From: Candidatus Nomurabacteria bacterium
GTDB taxonomy: Bacteria > Patescibacteriota > Minisyncoccia > Phycocordibacterales > UBA9973
Direction of reading: 5' to 3'
DNA: 7,705 nt
Assembly (NCBI GenBank): GCA_943356395.1
Contig: CALRFC010000037.1
Span: 1 to 7,705, forward strand
Made by a program: the position numbers and the translations under genes
Notes under the pieces: generated by a model
Database searches by the model: none
What the model was told of the DNA's origin: nothing
What the model saw: the letters and a program-made list of their open reading frames with translations, nothing else
Part shown: positions 1 through 6,151 of the stretch, in pieces
How the letters are laid out: every line of letters starts with the position of its first letter
How positions within the stretch are numbered: position 1 is the stretch's first letter

Positions 1-330
1 CGTGAGAATGATGAGTCCTGAAGAATCTTTGTCGAGCCGGCCGACGGGGAAGAGCCCTTTGCCGAAATTCTTGAGCGGAATTTCTTTCTCGCCTTTTTGC
101 GCGCCGATCGTAACCATGCCTTTCGGCTTGTGATATGCGAGATATGCGTGAGCTTCATTTTTCGCGCCGCGAATTTCCACGGCATCTTTTTCGGAAATCA
201 TTTCTCCGAGCCGCGCGCGTTTTCCATTCACGAAAACTTTCCCGTTCTTTATGAGATCGTCGGCGGCCCTTCTCGTCGCGATTCCTTTTTCCGCCAAGTA
301 TTTATTTATACGGATGGTTTTTGTTTGCAT
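1..330 (-). CDS. S4-domain RNA pseudouridine synthase (RsuA/RluB/RluF family), N-terminal part
   Basis: Isomerises a specific uridine to pseudouridine in ribosomal RNA, in the cytoplasm. Only the first 110 codons lie in the window; the C-terminal catalytic half is cut off by the left edge. Residues about 4-55 form an S4 RNA-binding domain (RINKYLAEKGIATRRAAD, then IKNGKVFVNGK). A YLAYHKPKGMVT segment follows at about 63-74, and the family catalytic motif GRLDKDSSGLIILT at 97-110, with the nucleophilic aspartate at 100. GRLDKDS resembles RluF (23S rRNA) more than RsuA or RluB, but the exact target cannot be settled from this fragment. The start is ATG at 330; an in-frame TTG lies two codons upstream and no Shine-Dalgarno is visible. 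It lies 95 nt downstream of the transporter gene on the same strand. The family assignment is firm, the subfamily tentative. Confidence 0.93.
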   Translation of the reverse strand, partial: MQTKTIRINKYLAEKGIATRRAADDLIKNGKVFVNGKRARLGEMISEKDAVEIRGAKNEAHAYLAYHKPKGMVTIGAQKGEKEIPLKNFGKGLFPVGRLDKDSSGLIILT

Positions 331-343
331 ACGCAAGTATGTC

Positions 344-424
344 AATAATTTCAAATCAATTTTAAATTATTTAATTTCTAACTAAGAATTGACTTGAAAT
401 TTGAAAATTGTAATTGAAAATTAT
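344..424. repeat. AT-rich imperfect palindrome filling the gap between two genes
   Basis: This gap is almost entirely A/T. Its right half repeats TTGAAAT/TTGAAAA/TTGTAAT-like units at close to 7-nt spacing (about 387-424). The left half (344-385) is roughly the reverse complement of the right half, at about 70 percent by eye. The region could fold into a long, weak hairpin downstream of the transporter stop codon on the minus strand. I assign it tentatively to the same architectural class as the clearer heptad hairpins elsewhere in the window. Confidence 0.45.
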
Positions 425-425
425 T

Positions 426-1592
426 TCATCTGGTATCCTTCAATCTCAAAGCCAAAATTGCTCCGATAAGCACTATTACTCCGAGCGTAATGAACAAGAT
501 ATGGTACGAGCTCACATTGAGTATGAGCGTTCCCAAAAGCGGGGCGACGACGAAAGCGAAGGGCGACATGTCGCGGAACAAGCTGATGAGTCCCGTGTCT
601 TTCGGCCCGACATGCTTGAAGAAAAAAACTTCAACCATCGATTCGGCCGTCGCCGCGCCGATACGCGTCATGAGAAGTATCGCCATCCATACGAGAATGA
701 CCGGCGCTTTCGGGATCGAGAGCGCAAGCGTACTTGCGCCCATCACGAAGAGTCCGACAATCAGCAATTCTTTTTCGCCGAATTTCTTGTCGGCGATCCG
801 GCCGAGCGGATACGGGATCAAAACGAACGGCAGGAGCATGACAGTGAAGATGACGCCGAGCGATTCCCACGAAAGCCCGATGTGCTGGGTGAGATATATC
901 GGCGTATAGATGATCATCCACGCGTAGAAGAATTGGATGATGAAATTGATGCCGGTGATGATGGTCAAGCTCCGATTCTTGAAAAGCCGGCCGATCGTCC
1001 GGAAGAAATGTTCCCGCTCATAGATGCCGTCGGTGAAGCCGCGGATGAATGTCGACATCGAGAAATAGGTCAGAAAGACGAGAATGAGCGACGATGTGTA
1101 GATGAGCGTGAATCCTCCGCGCGCGATGAAGAACGCGGCAAGGAGCGGAGAGAGCACCCATGCGATGTTCACGATCGAAAGATACGCGCCGCGGAGCTTT
1201 CCGGTCGATTTCTCCTCCACCAAGTGTTCGATGAAGACATCGAATGTCACGATGGCGAGGTTGTTCGTGAGGAGATAGGCGACGAAAGCCACGATCACGG
1301 CGTGGGGCGAACTCTGATGCACCATCTCGATCAATGCGAGGAAATTCGCGATCAAGATGACGAGGAGTACGCGTCGGTTGCCGAAGATCCGGATCAGGCG
1401 CGGCATGAAGACGAGAGAGACGAGCGTGAGGAGAGCGCCTCCGGTGAAGACGAAGCCGACGAAGCGCTCGGAGATGAATTGCGAGAGGAAGGTGGAATTG
1501 ATATACGCGACGAGCGCGCTCTGGAGCGCAAAGAGGAACGAACCGAAGAAAACGGTTCGCAAAAGACGGGAGCGGGAGATGAGATGATTCAT
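426..1592 (-). CDS. Major facilitator superfamily transporter, 12 TM
   Basis: A 388-residue integral membrane protein, the usual length for a 12-helix MFS secondary carrier. Hydrophobic segments alternate with short loops from about residue 10 (TVFFGSFLFALQSALVAYIN) to about 383. The loop between helices 8 and 9 carries PYPLGRIADKKFG, which resembles the MFS G-x-x-x-D-R/K signature; the equivalent loop between helices 2 and 3 (MPRLIRIFGNRR) is degenerate. A basic, polar central loop at about 185-208 separates the two six-helix halves. No substrate can be inferred. The start is ATG at 1592, six nt after a TGTTACAAT extended -10 box, so the mRNA may be leaderless. It sits between the RNase J and pseudouridine synthase genes on the same strand. 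Superfamily confident, substrate unknown. Confidence 0.9.
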   Translation of the reverse strand: MNHLISRSRLLRTVFFGSFLFALQSALVAYINSTFLSQFISERFVGFVFTGGALLTLVSLVFMPRLIRIFGNRRVLLVILIANFLALIEMVHQSSPHAVIVAFVAYLLTNNLAIVTFDVFIEHLVEEKSTGKLRGAYLSIVNIAWVLSPLLAAFFIARGGFTLIYTSSLILVFLTYFSMSTFIRGFTDGIYEREHFFRTIGRLFKNRSLTIITGINFIIQFFYAWMIIYTPIYLTQHIGLSWESLGVIFTVMLLPFVLIPYPLGRIADKKFGEKELLIVGLFVMGASTLALSIPKAPVILVWMAILLMTRIGAATAESMVEVFFFKHVGPKDTGLISLFRDMSPFAFVVAPLLGTLILNVSSYHILFITLGVIVLIGAILALRLKDTR

Positions 1593-1598
1593 GAGATT

Positions 1599-1607
1599 AT
1601 TGTAACA
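1599..1607 (-). promoter_or_regulatory. Extended -10 promoter (TGTTACAAT) for the MFS transporter gene
   Basis: On the minus strand TGT-TACAAT is followed by six nt and then the ATG at 1592. Transcription about 7 nt past the -10 box would begin at or beside the start codon, giving a leaderless message. No good -35 hexamer lies 16-18 nt upstream, which is acceptable for an extended -10 promoter. The same TGT-TAnAAT layout precedes the dipeptidase gene. Confidence 0.5.
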
Positions 1608-1618
1608 CGATGCGAATG
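1604..1618. repeat. 15-nt dispersed repeat, copy 1
   Basis: The sequence aacacgatgcgaatg occurs exactly here and at 3811-3825, in two different intergenic gaps and in the same orientation. Here it overlaps the TGTT part of the transporter's extended -10 box. The second copy begins the large hairpin upstream of the RNase J gene. Confidence 0.6.
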
Positions 1619-1631
1619 CACGAATGAAACC

Positions 1632-1706
1632 AGCTTTCAGCTTCTTGCTTTCTGCTGCTAGCTTTTGAATCAGAAGCTGGAAGCTAAAAGCAAACAGCTG
1701 GAAGCT
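1632..1706. repeat. Heptad-repeat hairpin between the RNase J and MFS genes
   Basis: The left arm (1632-1666) reads as five consecutive 7-mers: agctttc, agcttct, tgctttc, tgctgct, agctttt. The right arm (1672-1706) is five 7-mers that, reverse complemented, align in register with the left arm at 27 of 35 positions. A 5-nt loop (gaatc) separates them. In minus-strand RNA this forms a hairpin of about 35 bp between the RNase J stop and the transporter start. No clean U-run follows, so it is not a canonical intrinsic terminator, though it could end transcription or protect the RNase J mRNA 3' end. Confidence 0.8.
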
Positions 1707-1712
1707 TTCTCG

Positions 1713-1743
1713 ACAAATTTTAAATTAAAAATTTATAATTTGT
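1713..1743. repeat. A/T palindrome just downstream of the RNase J gene
   Basis: acaaatt-t-taaatt, an AAA loop, then aattta-t-aatttgt form a stem of 13 A/T-rich pairs with one T-T mismatch. It begins 18 nt past the RNase J stop codon on the minus strand. It may be a weak 3'-end structure. It has no GC-rich stem and no separate U-tract. Confidence 0.55.
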
Positions 1744-1761
1744 GTATCATCATGCTTGGAT

Positions 1762-3756
1762 TTAGACAGAAAGCAGTACCGGTATCACCAGTGGGCGCTT
1801 CGCCGTTTTTTGGAAGAGGAATTTCGAGACATTGTCGGTCACTTGATTCTTTATGAGCTCGAAGTTGATCGGATTCTGTCCGCGCGCGCCGTCTTCGACG
1901 GTGCGCTTGATCATGAGGCGCGTCTGATTCAGAAGCTCTTGATTTTCTTTGAGATACACGAAGCCGCGCGAAATGAGATCGGGCGATTTCTTGAGCTTGC
2001 CCGTCCGCGAATCCACGACGGCGACCACGACAAACATGCCGTCTTCCGCGAGCATTTGGCGGTCGCGGATCACGAATTCCTGCGTATCGCCGATCGAGAA
2101 GCCGTCGACCATGACGAGATCCGAGGGAGCTTTTTCTTTCCTGACGCGGATCTTTTTTCCATTATCGTAGATTTCTATGAGCGAGCCGTTATCGGGAACG
2201 ACAGTATTTTCTTTCGGCGTGCCGAGCGATTGCGAGAGTTCTGCGTGCTGGCAGAGCATGTAATGATTGCCGTGCACCGGCATGAAAAATCGATACTTGA
2301 TCTGCTGATGGATCCACTGCAATTCTTCGCGGTTGCCGTGGCCGGAAGCATGAACATCAGAATCGCGATAGGTGATTATTTTCGCTCCGGTGCGATACAG
2401 ATTGTCTTTCAGCTTGTCCACATCCGAATCGTTTCCCGGAACGACGGAAGACGATAGGAGTACGGTGTCTGACGGCTGAAGGGACAATTGTCGGTGGCTT
2501 TTGTTCGCCATGCGCATGAGCGCGGCAAATTCTTCTCCTTGGCTTCCGGTCACGAGCATCACGATCTTGTGTGCGGGATATTTGTTCATTTCCTCGAGCG
2601 GAATGATGTTCTTGTTGTTGATGATACCGAGCTTCTTCGCGATTTCCGTGTTGGTCTTCATGCTTCGTCCGTCGATCACGACTTTCTTCCCGAATTGCTC
2701 CGCCACGTTTAAGATCATGACGATGCGCTCCACCTGTGAAGCGAAGCTCGCAATGATGATTCGCCCGCTCACCGTACGGATGATCTCGATGATGTTTTTC
2801 GCGACGACTTGCTCGGAGAGCGAGAACCCTCTTTTTTCAATGCTGGTCGAATCCATCGTGAGAAGAAGGACTTCTTTTCCTTTGAATCGCGAATATTGCT
2901 CGACTTCTTCTTCCGTCGGGACGCCGTTTATATTGTCCACGCGGACATCCTCGATGAAGACGATATCGCCCAAAGGCGTCGTGATGATGAGTCCCATCGA
3001 ATCCGGAATCGTGTGAGAGATCGGGAATGTCGTGACGACAAAAGATTTTCCGACGGTGATCCGGTCGTTTCCCTCGACGATATTCATGTTCATTTTCGGC
3101 AGATGCGGGAATTCTTCGTGCCGCTTGGCGATCATCGCCGCACCGAATTGGCGCGAGTAGATCTGCGGATTGCCGATCTTCTCGATCAAGTAGGGAATGG
3201 CGCCGATGTGGTCGAGGTGTCCGTGCGTGATGAAGAGTCCTCGGATCTTTTCCTTGCGGTCTTCGAGATATTTTGTGTTTGGAATGATGAGATCAATACC
3301 AGGATGTTCAGTCTCGGCGAATTGGAGTCCGGCATCGACGATTATGATGTCGTTGCCGCATTCGATCGCCGTCATGTTCTGCCCGATCTGCTCGACGCCG
3401 CCGATCGGAATGATGCGGACGACGCCCGCTTCGACCGGCGGAATGGTCGACGTGGAATTTATCTTGCTCTTGCTCGAGTGCGTGAAATTCGTCTTGTCAG
3501 GCCGGCGCTGGAAAGATTTCTTGAACGGCGTGCGCGAAGAAGGAGGTCTGCGATTCTGACCTTGTGCGGGAGCTTGAGCGCCGAAGGCCGGTCGTGCGCC
3601 AAATCTCCTCTGCGGAGCGGCGGGTCTTCCGGAAGTTTCGATTTTTTTCAGAGCGTTGCCGAGCGCGCCGAAAGAGCGCTTTTGCGGGCGGCTAAAATTT
3701 CTTTTCGGTTGCGGGCCGTTCATGTTCGGACGGCGCGCGGGGATTCTTGGTTCCAT
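1762..3756 (-). CDS. rnj: Ribonuclease J
   Basis: A metallo-beta-lactamase/beta-CASP ribonuclease of 664 residues that acts as a 5'-3' exonuclease and endonuclease in mRNA decay and rRNA maturation. Residues 1-110 are a basic, Pro/Arg/Gln/Ser-rich, probably disordered tail. The catalytic core starts at about 112 (VVRIIPIGGVEQIGQN). Visible metal and active-site motifs are THGHLDH (H178, H180, D182, H183), SHTIPDS (H248), an aspartate at 270 in FIEDVRVD, DSTSIEKRGF (302-311), HASGHG (469-474) and PVHG (493-496). The RNase J C-terminal domain follows (MFVVVAVVDSRTG at about 574, RGFVYL at 597). The core matches the usual length of about 555 residues; the tail is extra. FIEDVR replaces the common TGDFK, and HGNHYM replaces HGEYRM, but the catalytic residues are kept. 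The start is ATG at 3756 without a Shine-Dalgarno; M12 is an alternative. Confidence 0.96.
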   Translation of the reverse strand: MEPRIPARRPNMNGPQPKRNFSRPQKRSFGALGNALKKIETSGRPAAPQRRFGARPAFGAQAPAQGQNRRPPSSRTPFKKSFQRRPDKTNFTHSSKSKINSTSTIPPVEAGVVRIIPIGGVEQIGQNMTAIECGNDIIIVDAGLQFAETEHPGIDLIIPNTKYLEDRKEKIRGLFITHGHLDHIGAIPYLIEKIGNPQIYSRQFGAAMIAKRHEEFPHLPKMNMNIVEGNDRITVGKSFVVTTFPISHTIPDSMGLIITTPLGDIVFIEDVRVDNINGVPTEEEVEQYSRFKGKEVLLLTMDSTSIEKRGFSLSEQVVAKNIIEIIRTVSGRIIIASFASQVERIVMILNVAEQFGKKVVIDGRSMKTNTEIAKKLGIINNKNIIPLEEMNKYPAHKIVMLVTGSQGEEFAALMRMANKSHRQLSLQPSDTVLLSSSVVPGNDSDVDKLKDNLYRTGAKIITYRDSDVHASGHGNREELQWIHQQIKYRFFMPVHGNHYMLCQHAELSQSLGTPKENTVVPDNGSLIEIYDNGKKIRVRKEKAPSDLVMVDGFSIGDTQEFVIRDRQMLAEDGMFVVVAVVDSRTGKLKKSPDLISRGFVYLKENQELLNQTRLMIKRTVEDGARGQNPINFELIKNQVTDNVSKFLFQKTAKRPLVIPVLLSV

Positions 3757-3765
3757 ATAAGATTG

Positions 3766-3796
3766 GTTAGTAGTAAATAAAACTAGTTAGTAGTAA
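3766..3796. repeat. Two direct copies of an 11-nt unit upstream of the RNase J gene
   Basis: gttagtagtaa occurs at 3766-3776 and at 3786-3796, start to start 20 nt, inside a run of tag/taa-rich sequence with loose 7-nt periodicity (tagttag, tagtaag, tagaaaa). It lies just upstream of the RNase J start codon on the minus strand. No convincing -10/-35 pair was found there. Confidence 0.5.
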
Positions 3797-3814
3797 GTAG
3801 AAAATAGGTGAACA

Positions 3815-3960
3815 CGATGCGAATGAATGCAATGCGAATAAATAAAAATCTTCGAATCTACGAATAATACGAATGGAAACAATGTACTTGAATTTTATTC
3901 GTAATATTCGTAGATTCGCGGCATTTCATTCGTAGTATTCGGATTGTGTTATTCGTATCG
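3815..3960. repeat. Long hairpin with 22-nt inverted arms between the solute-binding protein and RNase J genes
   Basis: The inner arms 3853-3874 and 3897-3918 are inverted copies matching at 21 of 22 positions, around a 22-nt loop. Outer flanks (about 3815-3840 and 3935-3960) also match as imperfect inverted copies, at about 20 of 26, extending the palindrome to about 146 nt. The arms are made of repeated cgaat/attcg words. On the minus strand it starts 4 nt past the stop codon of the solute-binding protein gene, so that mRNA would end in this structure. A 15-nt word at its left edge (3811-3825) recurs exactly at 1604-1618. Confidence 0.8.
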
Positions 3961-3964
3961 AGTA

Positions 3965-5713
3965 TTATTGAAAGATCTTCCAAACATAATCCGTCTCGAA
4001 ATATGTCTTGTACGCATCAAGCAAACGGTCTGACGGCGAGCTCACGGAGACCGTGTCTTCGCCGCCGAGTTCTTTATTCGTGACATAAATGAAATCCGGC
4101 GAATACAGGAACACGGCGCGCGCATTTTTTTTCACTTCGTCTTGGAATTTGAGGTAGAGCGCCGCGCGATCTTCTTTTTTCAGAGTCTTGTTGGCGGTTT
4201 CAAGAAGCTTGTCTGCGACGGCGCTCGTGTACATGGCGATGTTGAGCCCCGGATCGACTCGCTGTGAAGAATGCCAGAACGCGTAGAGGTCGGACGCCGA
4301 GCTCACGACTTGTCCGAAAAGGAGCGCATCATATTTTCTCGGACGGATGACATTCTGGTTGAGCGTGCCGATCTCGTATATCTTCACATCGACATTCATG
4401 CCCGCGGCGTTCAATTCATCCTTGATCATTTCTGCGGTGCGCTTGAGCTCCGGCGCGTCGCCCGTCGCGATCGAGAAGGCGAGCGTCGTTGTTGCGGCCT
4501 TTGTCTTTTTCTCATAAATTCCGGAAGCATTTTTCTTCCATCCGGCTTTCTCGAGAGCCGCCTGTGCGAGAGCGATGTTCGCTCCGTTTCCGCTTGCCGC
4601 GCCGTTTCCGGAAATCTGCGCTTCGCCCAAAACTCCTTCCGGAATCGGCCCTGTTGCCGGCACTCCGAATCCGCCGAGAACTTCTTTTATGATCGTGTCG
4701 CGATCGATCGCGAGATTGATCGCTTTGATCACGGCGTCGTCGGTGAAGAGCGGAAGCTGTGATTGATTGAAAAAGAGCCCGAAGACGCGAGGCAGGGGAT
4801 GCGAGATCACCGTGTAGCCGTCGTTTGAAAGCGCGAGCGCTTTTTCCGGACTCACGCTGTTGATAGCGTCGACATCGCCTATGGAAAGCGCGCGCAAGAG
4901 CTCGTCTTCATTATTATAGAAGCGAAACCATCTCGTCGCGATGTACGGATTGCCGAGCGCGAATCGTCCGAACGAGCGGAGCTCGTACGCGTAGGGAATG
5001 CCGGTCGACTTCTTTTTTACGCTCACGATCTTGTAGGGCCCCGAGCCGACGGCTTTCACATTCAAGTCGGAAAATCCGAATTGATCGGGCTGAATGCCTT
5101 TCCACAAATGCGCGGGCAGGATTCCCATCGTCGTATTTTCAAGAAACGACGCGTACGGCTGTTTTAAAGAAAAGGAAATCGTGTTCGCGTCGACGATTCT
5201 CGCGGAAACGCCTTCCCAATCGACGCGCCGCGGGCTCTTCAAGAGCGGATCCTTCGCTTCCGTGATCGTGTACAAGATATCGTCGGTCGTGAGCGGCTTG
5301 CCGTCGTGGAATTTCAAATTTTTCTTCAACGAGAAAGTGTATGTCAGTCCGTCGGCGGAAACATCGTAGCTCTCCGCGAGATCGGGGATAAGCGAGCCGT
5401 CGCCCGACTTTCGCATGAGCCCAGAATAGACGAGCGCGGAGAGATCGCGGTCGGCATCGGAGATGGCGAGGAGCGGATTGACGAATCGGGGCGTACCGAT
5501 GACGCCTTCGGAAAATGTTCCCTCGTGGATCGGAACGGCGACCATGAAGCGCGAATTTATTTTCGAGAGTATCCCGCCCGTAGAGATCGCGAGAACCGCA
5601 AGAAGCGCGAGGACGAAAAGCCACTCGCGGCGCGTGAGCGTTTCTATCGCGAGGCGGACTTCATCTTTTTTTGGAACATGGCGCGCCCGAATCGGCGCAA
5701 GAAGATAAGACAT
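3965..5713 (-). CDS. Membrane-anchored family-5 (oligopeptide-type) ABC solute-binding protein
   Basis: A 582-residue protein of the SBP_bac_5 family, which binds peptides or similar solutes outside the cell and delivers them to an ABC permease. Residues 1-30 are basic and cytoplasmic-looking, and 31-49 form one transmembrane helix (WLFVLALLAVLAISTGGIL). The binding domain runs from about 64 to 560, with family-typical segments DLAESYDVSADGLTYTF (111-127), LKFHDGKPLTTDDILYTI (133-150), GSGPYKIV (223-230) and AINLAIDRDTIIKEVLGG (331-348). No cysteine occurs anywhere, so it cannot be a lipoprotein; the helix must anchor it. A tandem SGNGA duplication lies at 368-378. ATG at 5713 is chosen because the 11 codons upstream derive from a 7-nt repeat array. 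No permease or ATPase gene is adjacent. The gene follows secG after 69 nt, plausibly in one transcript. Family confident, ligand unknown. Confidence 0.92.
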   Translation of the reverse strand: MSYLLAPIRARHVPKKDEVRLAIETLTRREWLFVLALLAVLAISTGGILSKINSRFMVAVPIHEGTFSEGVIGTPRFVNPLLAISDADRDLSALVYSGLMRKSGDGSLIPDLAESYDVSADGLTYTFSLKKNLKFHDGKPLTTDDILYTITEAKDPLLKSPRRVDWEGVSARIVDANTISFSLKQPYASFLENTTMGILPAHLWKGIQPDQFGFSDLNVKAVGSGPYKIVSVKKKSTGIPYAYELRSFGRFALGNPYIATRWFRFYNNEDELLRALSIGDVDAINSVSPEKALALSNDGYTVISHPLPRVFGLFFNQSQLPLFTDDAVIKAINLAIDRDTIIKEVLGGFGVPATGPIPEGVLGEAQISGNGAASGNGANIALAQAALEKAGWKKNASGIYEKKTKAATTTLAFSIATGDAPELKRTAEMIKDELNAAGMNVDVKIYEIGTLNQNVIRPRKYDALLFGQVVSSASDLYAFWHSSQRVDPGLNIAMYTSAVADKLLETANKTLKKEDRAALYLKFQDEVKKNARAVFLYSPDFIYVTNKELGGEDTVSVSSPSDRLLDAYKTYFETDYVWKIFQ

Positions 5714-5786
5714 AGATAGCAGAAGATAGAAGATAGAAGATAGCAAAAGAAATGCACGCTATATTCTATATTCCAACTTCTATTAT
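5714..5786. repeat. Heptad-repeat hairpin filling the secG to solute-binding protein gap
   Basis: Three exact tandem agaagat units occupy 5721-5741, flanked by agatagc and agcaaaa. The opposite arm, 5759-5786, reads ctatatt, ctatatt, ccaactt, ctattat. The arms are reverse-complementary at about 18 of 23 positions around a loop of about 14 nt. The right arm runs into the secG stop codon (5783-5785) and the left arm ends at the next start codon, so the element fills the whole gap. On the minus strand it could act as an intercistronic stem-loop. Confidence 0.75.
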
Positions 5787-6016
5787 TTCAGGAGTACTGA
5801 TAAGAGTGCGATGAGTGCGAACAAAATACTGCAAACGATTGCGACATAGAAGAGGGTTTTTTCGAGTCCGCGCTTCGTGTGGTATGCGCCGAGCGAATCC
5901 GATCCGCCGAGCGCGCCGCCAACACCCGCGCCGGATTGCTGGAGCAGGATGGAAATGACGAGGACTATTGAAATGATTATCTGGAGATACGGCAGGATTC
6001 GGAGAATCGTACTCAT
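5783..6016 (-). CDS. secG: Preprotein translocase subunit SecG
   Basis: A small membrane subunit that associates with SecY and SecE and helps SecA-driven protein export across the cytoplasmic membrane. From ATG at 6016 it is 77 residues, normal for SecG. It has two transmembrane helices (about 6-26, YLQIIISIVLVISILLQQ; and about 55-76, TLFYVAIVCSILFALIALLSVLL). Between them is the family-typical loop QQSGAGVGGALGGSDSLGAYHTKRGLEK, here residues 25-52 taken together. Earlier in-frame starts exist (ATG at 6034, TTG at 6046), but 6016 gives the usual short N-terminus. A possible promoter, TTGAGA at 6055-6060 and TACTAT at 6033-6038 with 16-nt spacing, would place transcription start just upstream of 6016. 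The solute-binding protein gene follows on the same strand. Confidence 0.94.
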   Translation of the reverse strand: MSTILRILPYLQIIISIVLVISILLQQSGAGVGGALGGSDSLGAYHTKRGLEKTLFYVAIVCSILFALIALLSVLLK

Positions 6017-6112
6017 ATCAAAAGAGGATAGCATAGTAAAATTCAAAAGGCAAATCTCAAAATTAAAAATTGGAAAGAAGAATGTCCTAATTTTTAGTGA
6101 AATTCAGGATGC

Positions 6113-6151
6113 AAAAATAGACCACTAGCCAAGACTGTCCTAGCTAGTGGT
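6113..6151 (-). terminator. Intrinsic terminator overlapping the end of the dipeptidase gene
   Basis: On the minus strand the 9-nt arm ACCACTAGC (6151-6143) pairs perfectly with GCTAGTGGT (6129-6121) across a 13-nt loop, followed directly by CTATTTTTGC. The left arm encodes the last codons of the dipeptidase gene, and the stop codon TAG (6142-6140) lies in the loop. The GC-containing stem plus U-run fits a rho-independent terminator. A smaller A/T-rich hairpin (about 6084-6109) lies further downstream. Confidence 0.75.

Noticed and set aside
340..345. TTGACA -35 box upstream of the pseudouridine synthase gene (minus strand)
   Set aside because: It lies only 9 nt before the ATG, and no -10 is found at a usable distance without entering the coding sequence. 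TTGAC words are frequent in these A/T-rich repeats.
414..1661. Long plus-strand open frame (415 codons) opposite the MFS gene
   Set aside because: Its product is almost wholly Asp/Glu/Arg/His with no domain. It is the antisense of a hydrophobic membrane protein, whose codon pattern keeps that frame open. The minus-strand frame has clear MFS helices.
1756..3780. Plus-strand open frames of 233, 171 and 323 codons opposite RNase J
   Set aside because: Polar, low-information products antisense to a gene with complete RNase J motifs. They are shadows of the real gene.
3757..3800. Promoter for the RNase J gene
   Set aside because: Several T/A-rich hexamers exist in the tag/taa repeats, but no spacing or extended -10 pattern stands out as it does for the transporter and dipeptidase genes.
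5714..5786. CRISPR-like tandem repeat (agaagat x3)
   Set aside because: The units are 7 nt with no spacers; this is a microsatellite-like array forming one hairpin arm.
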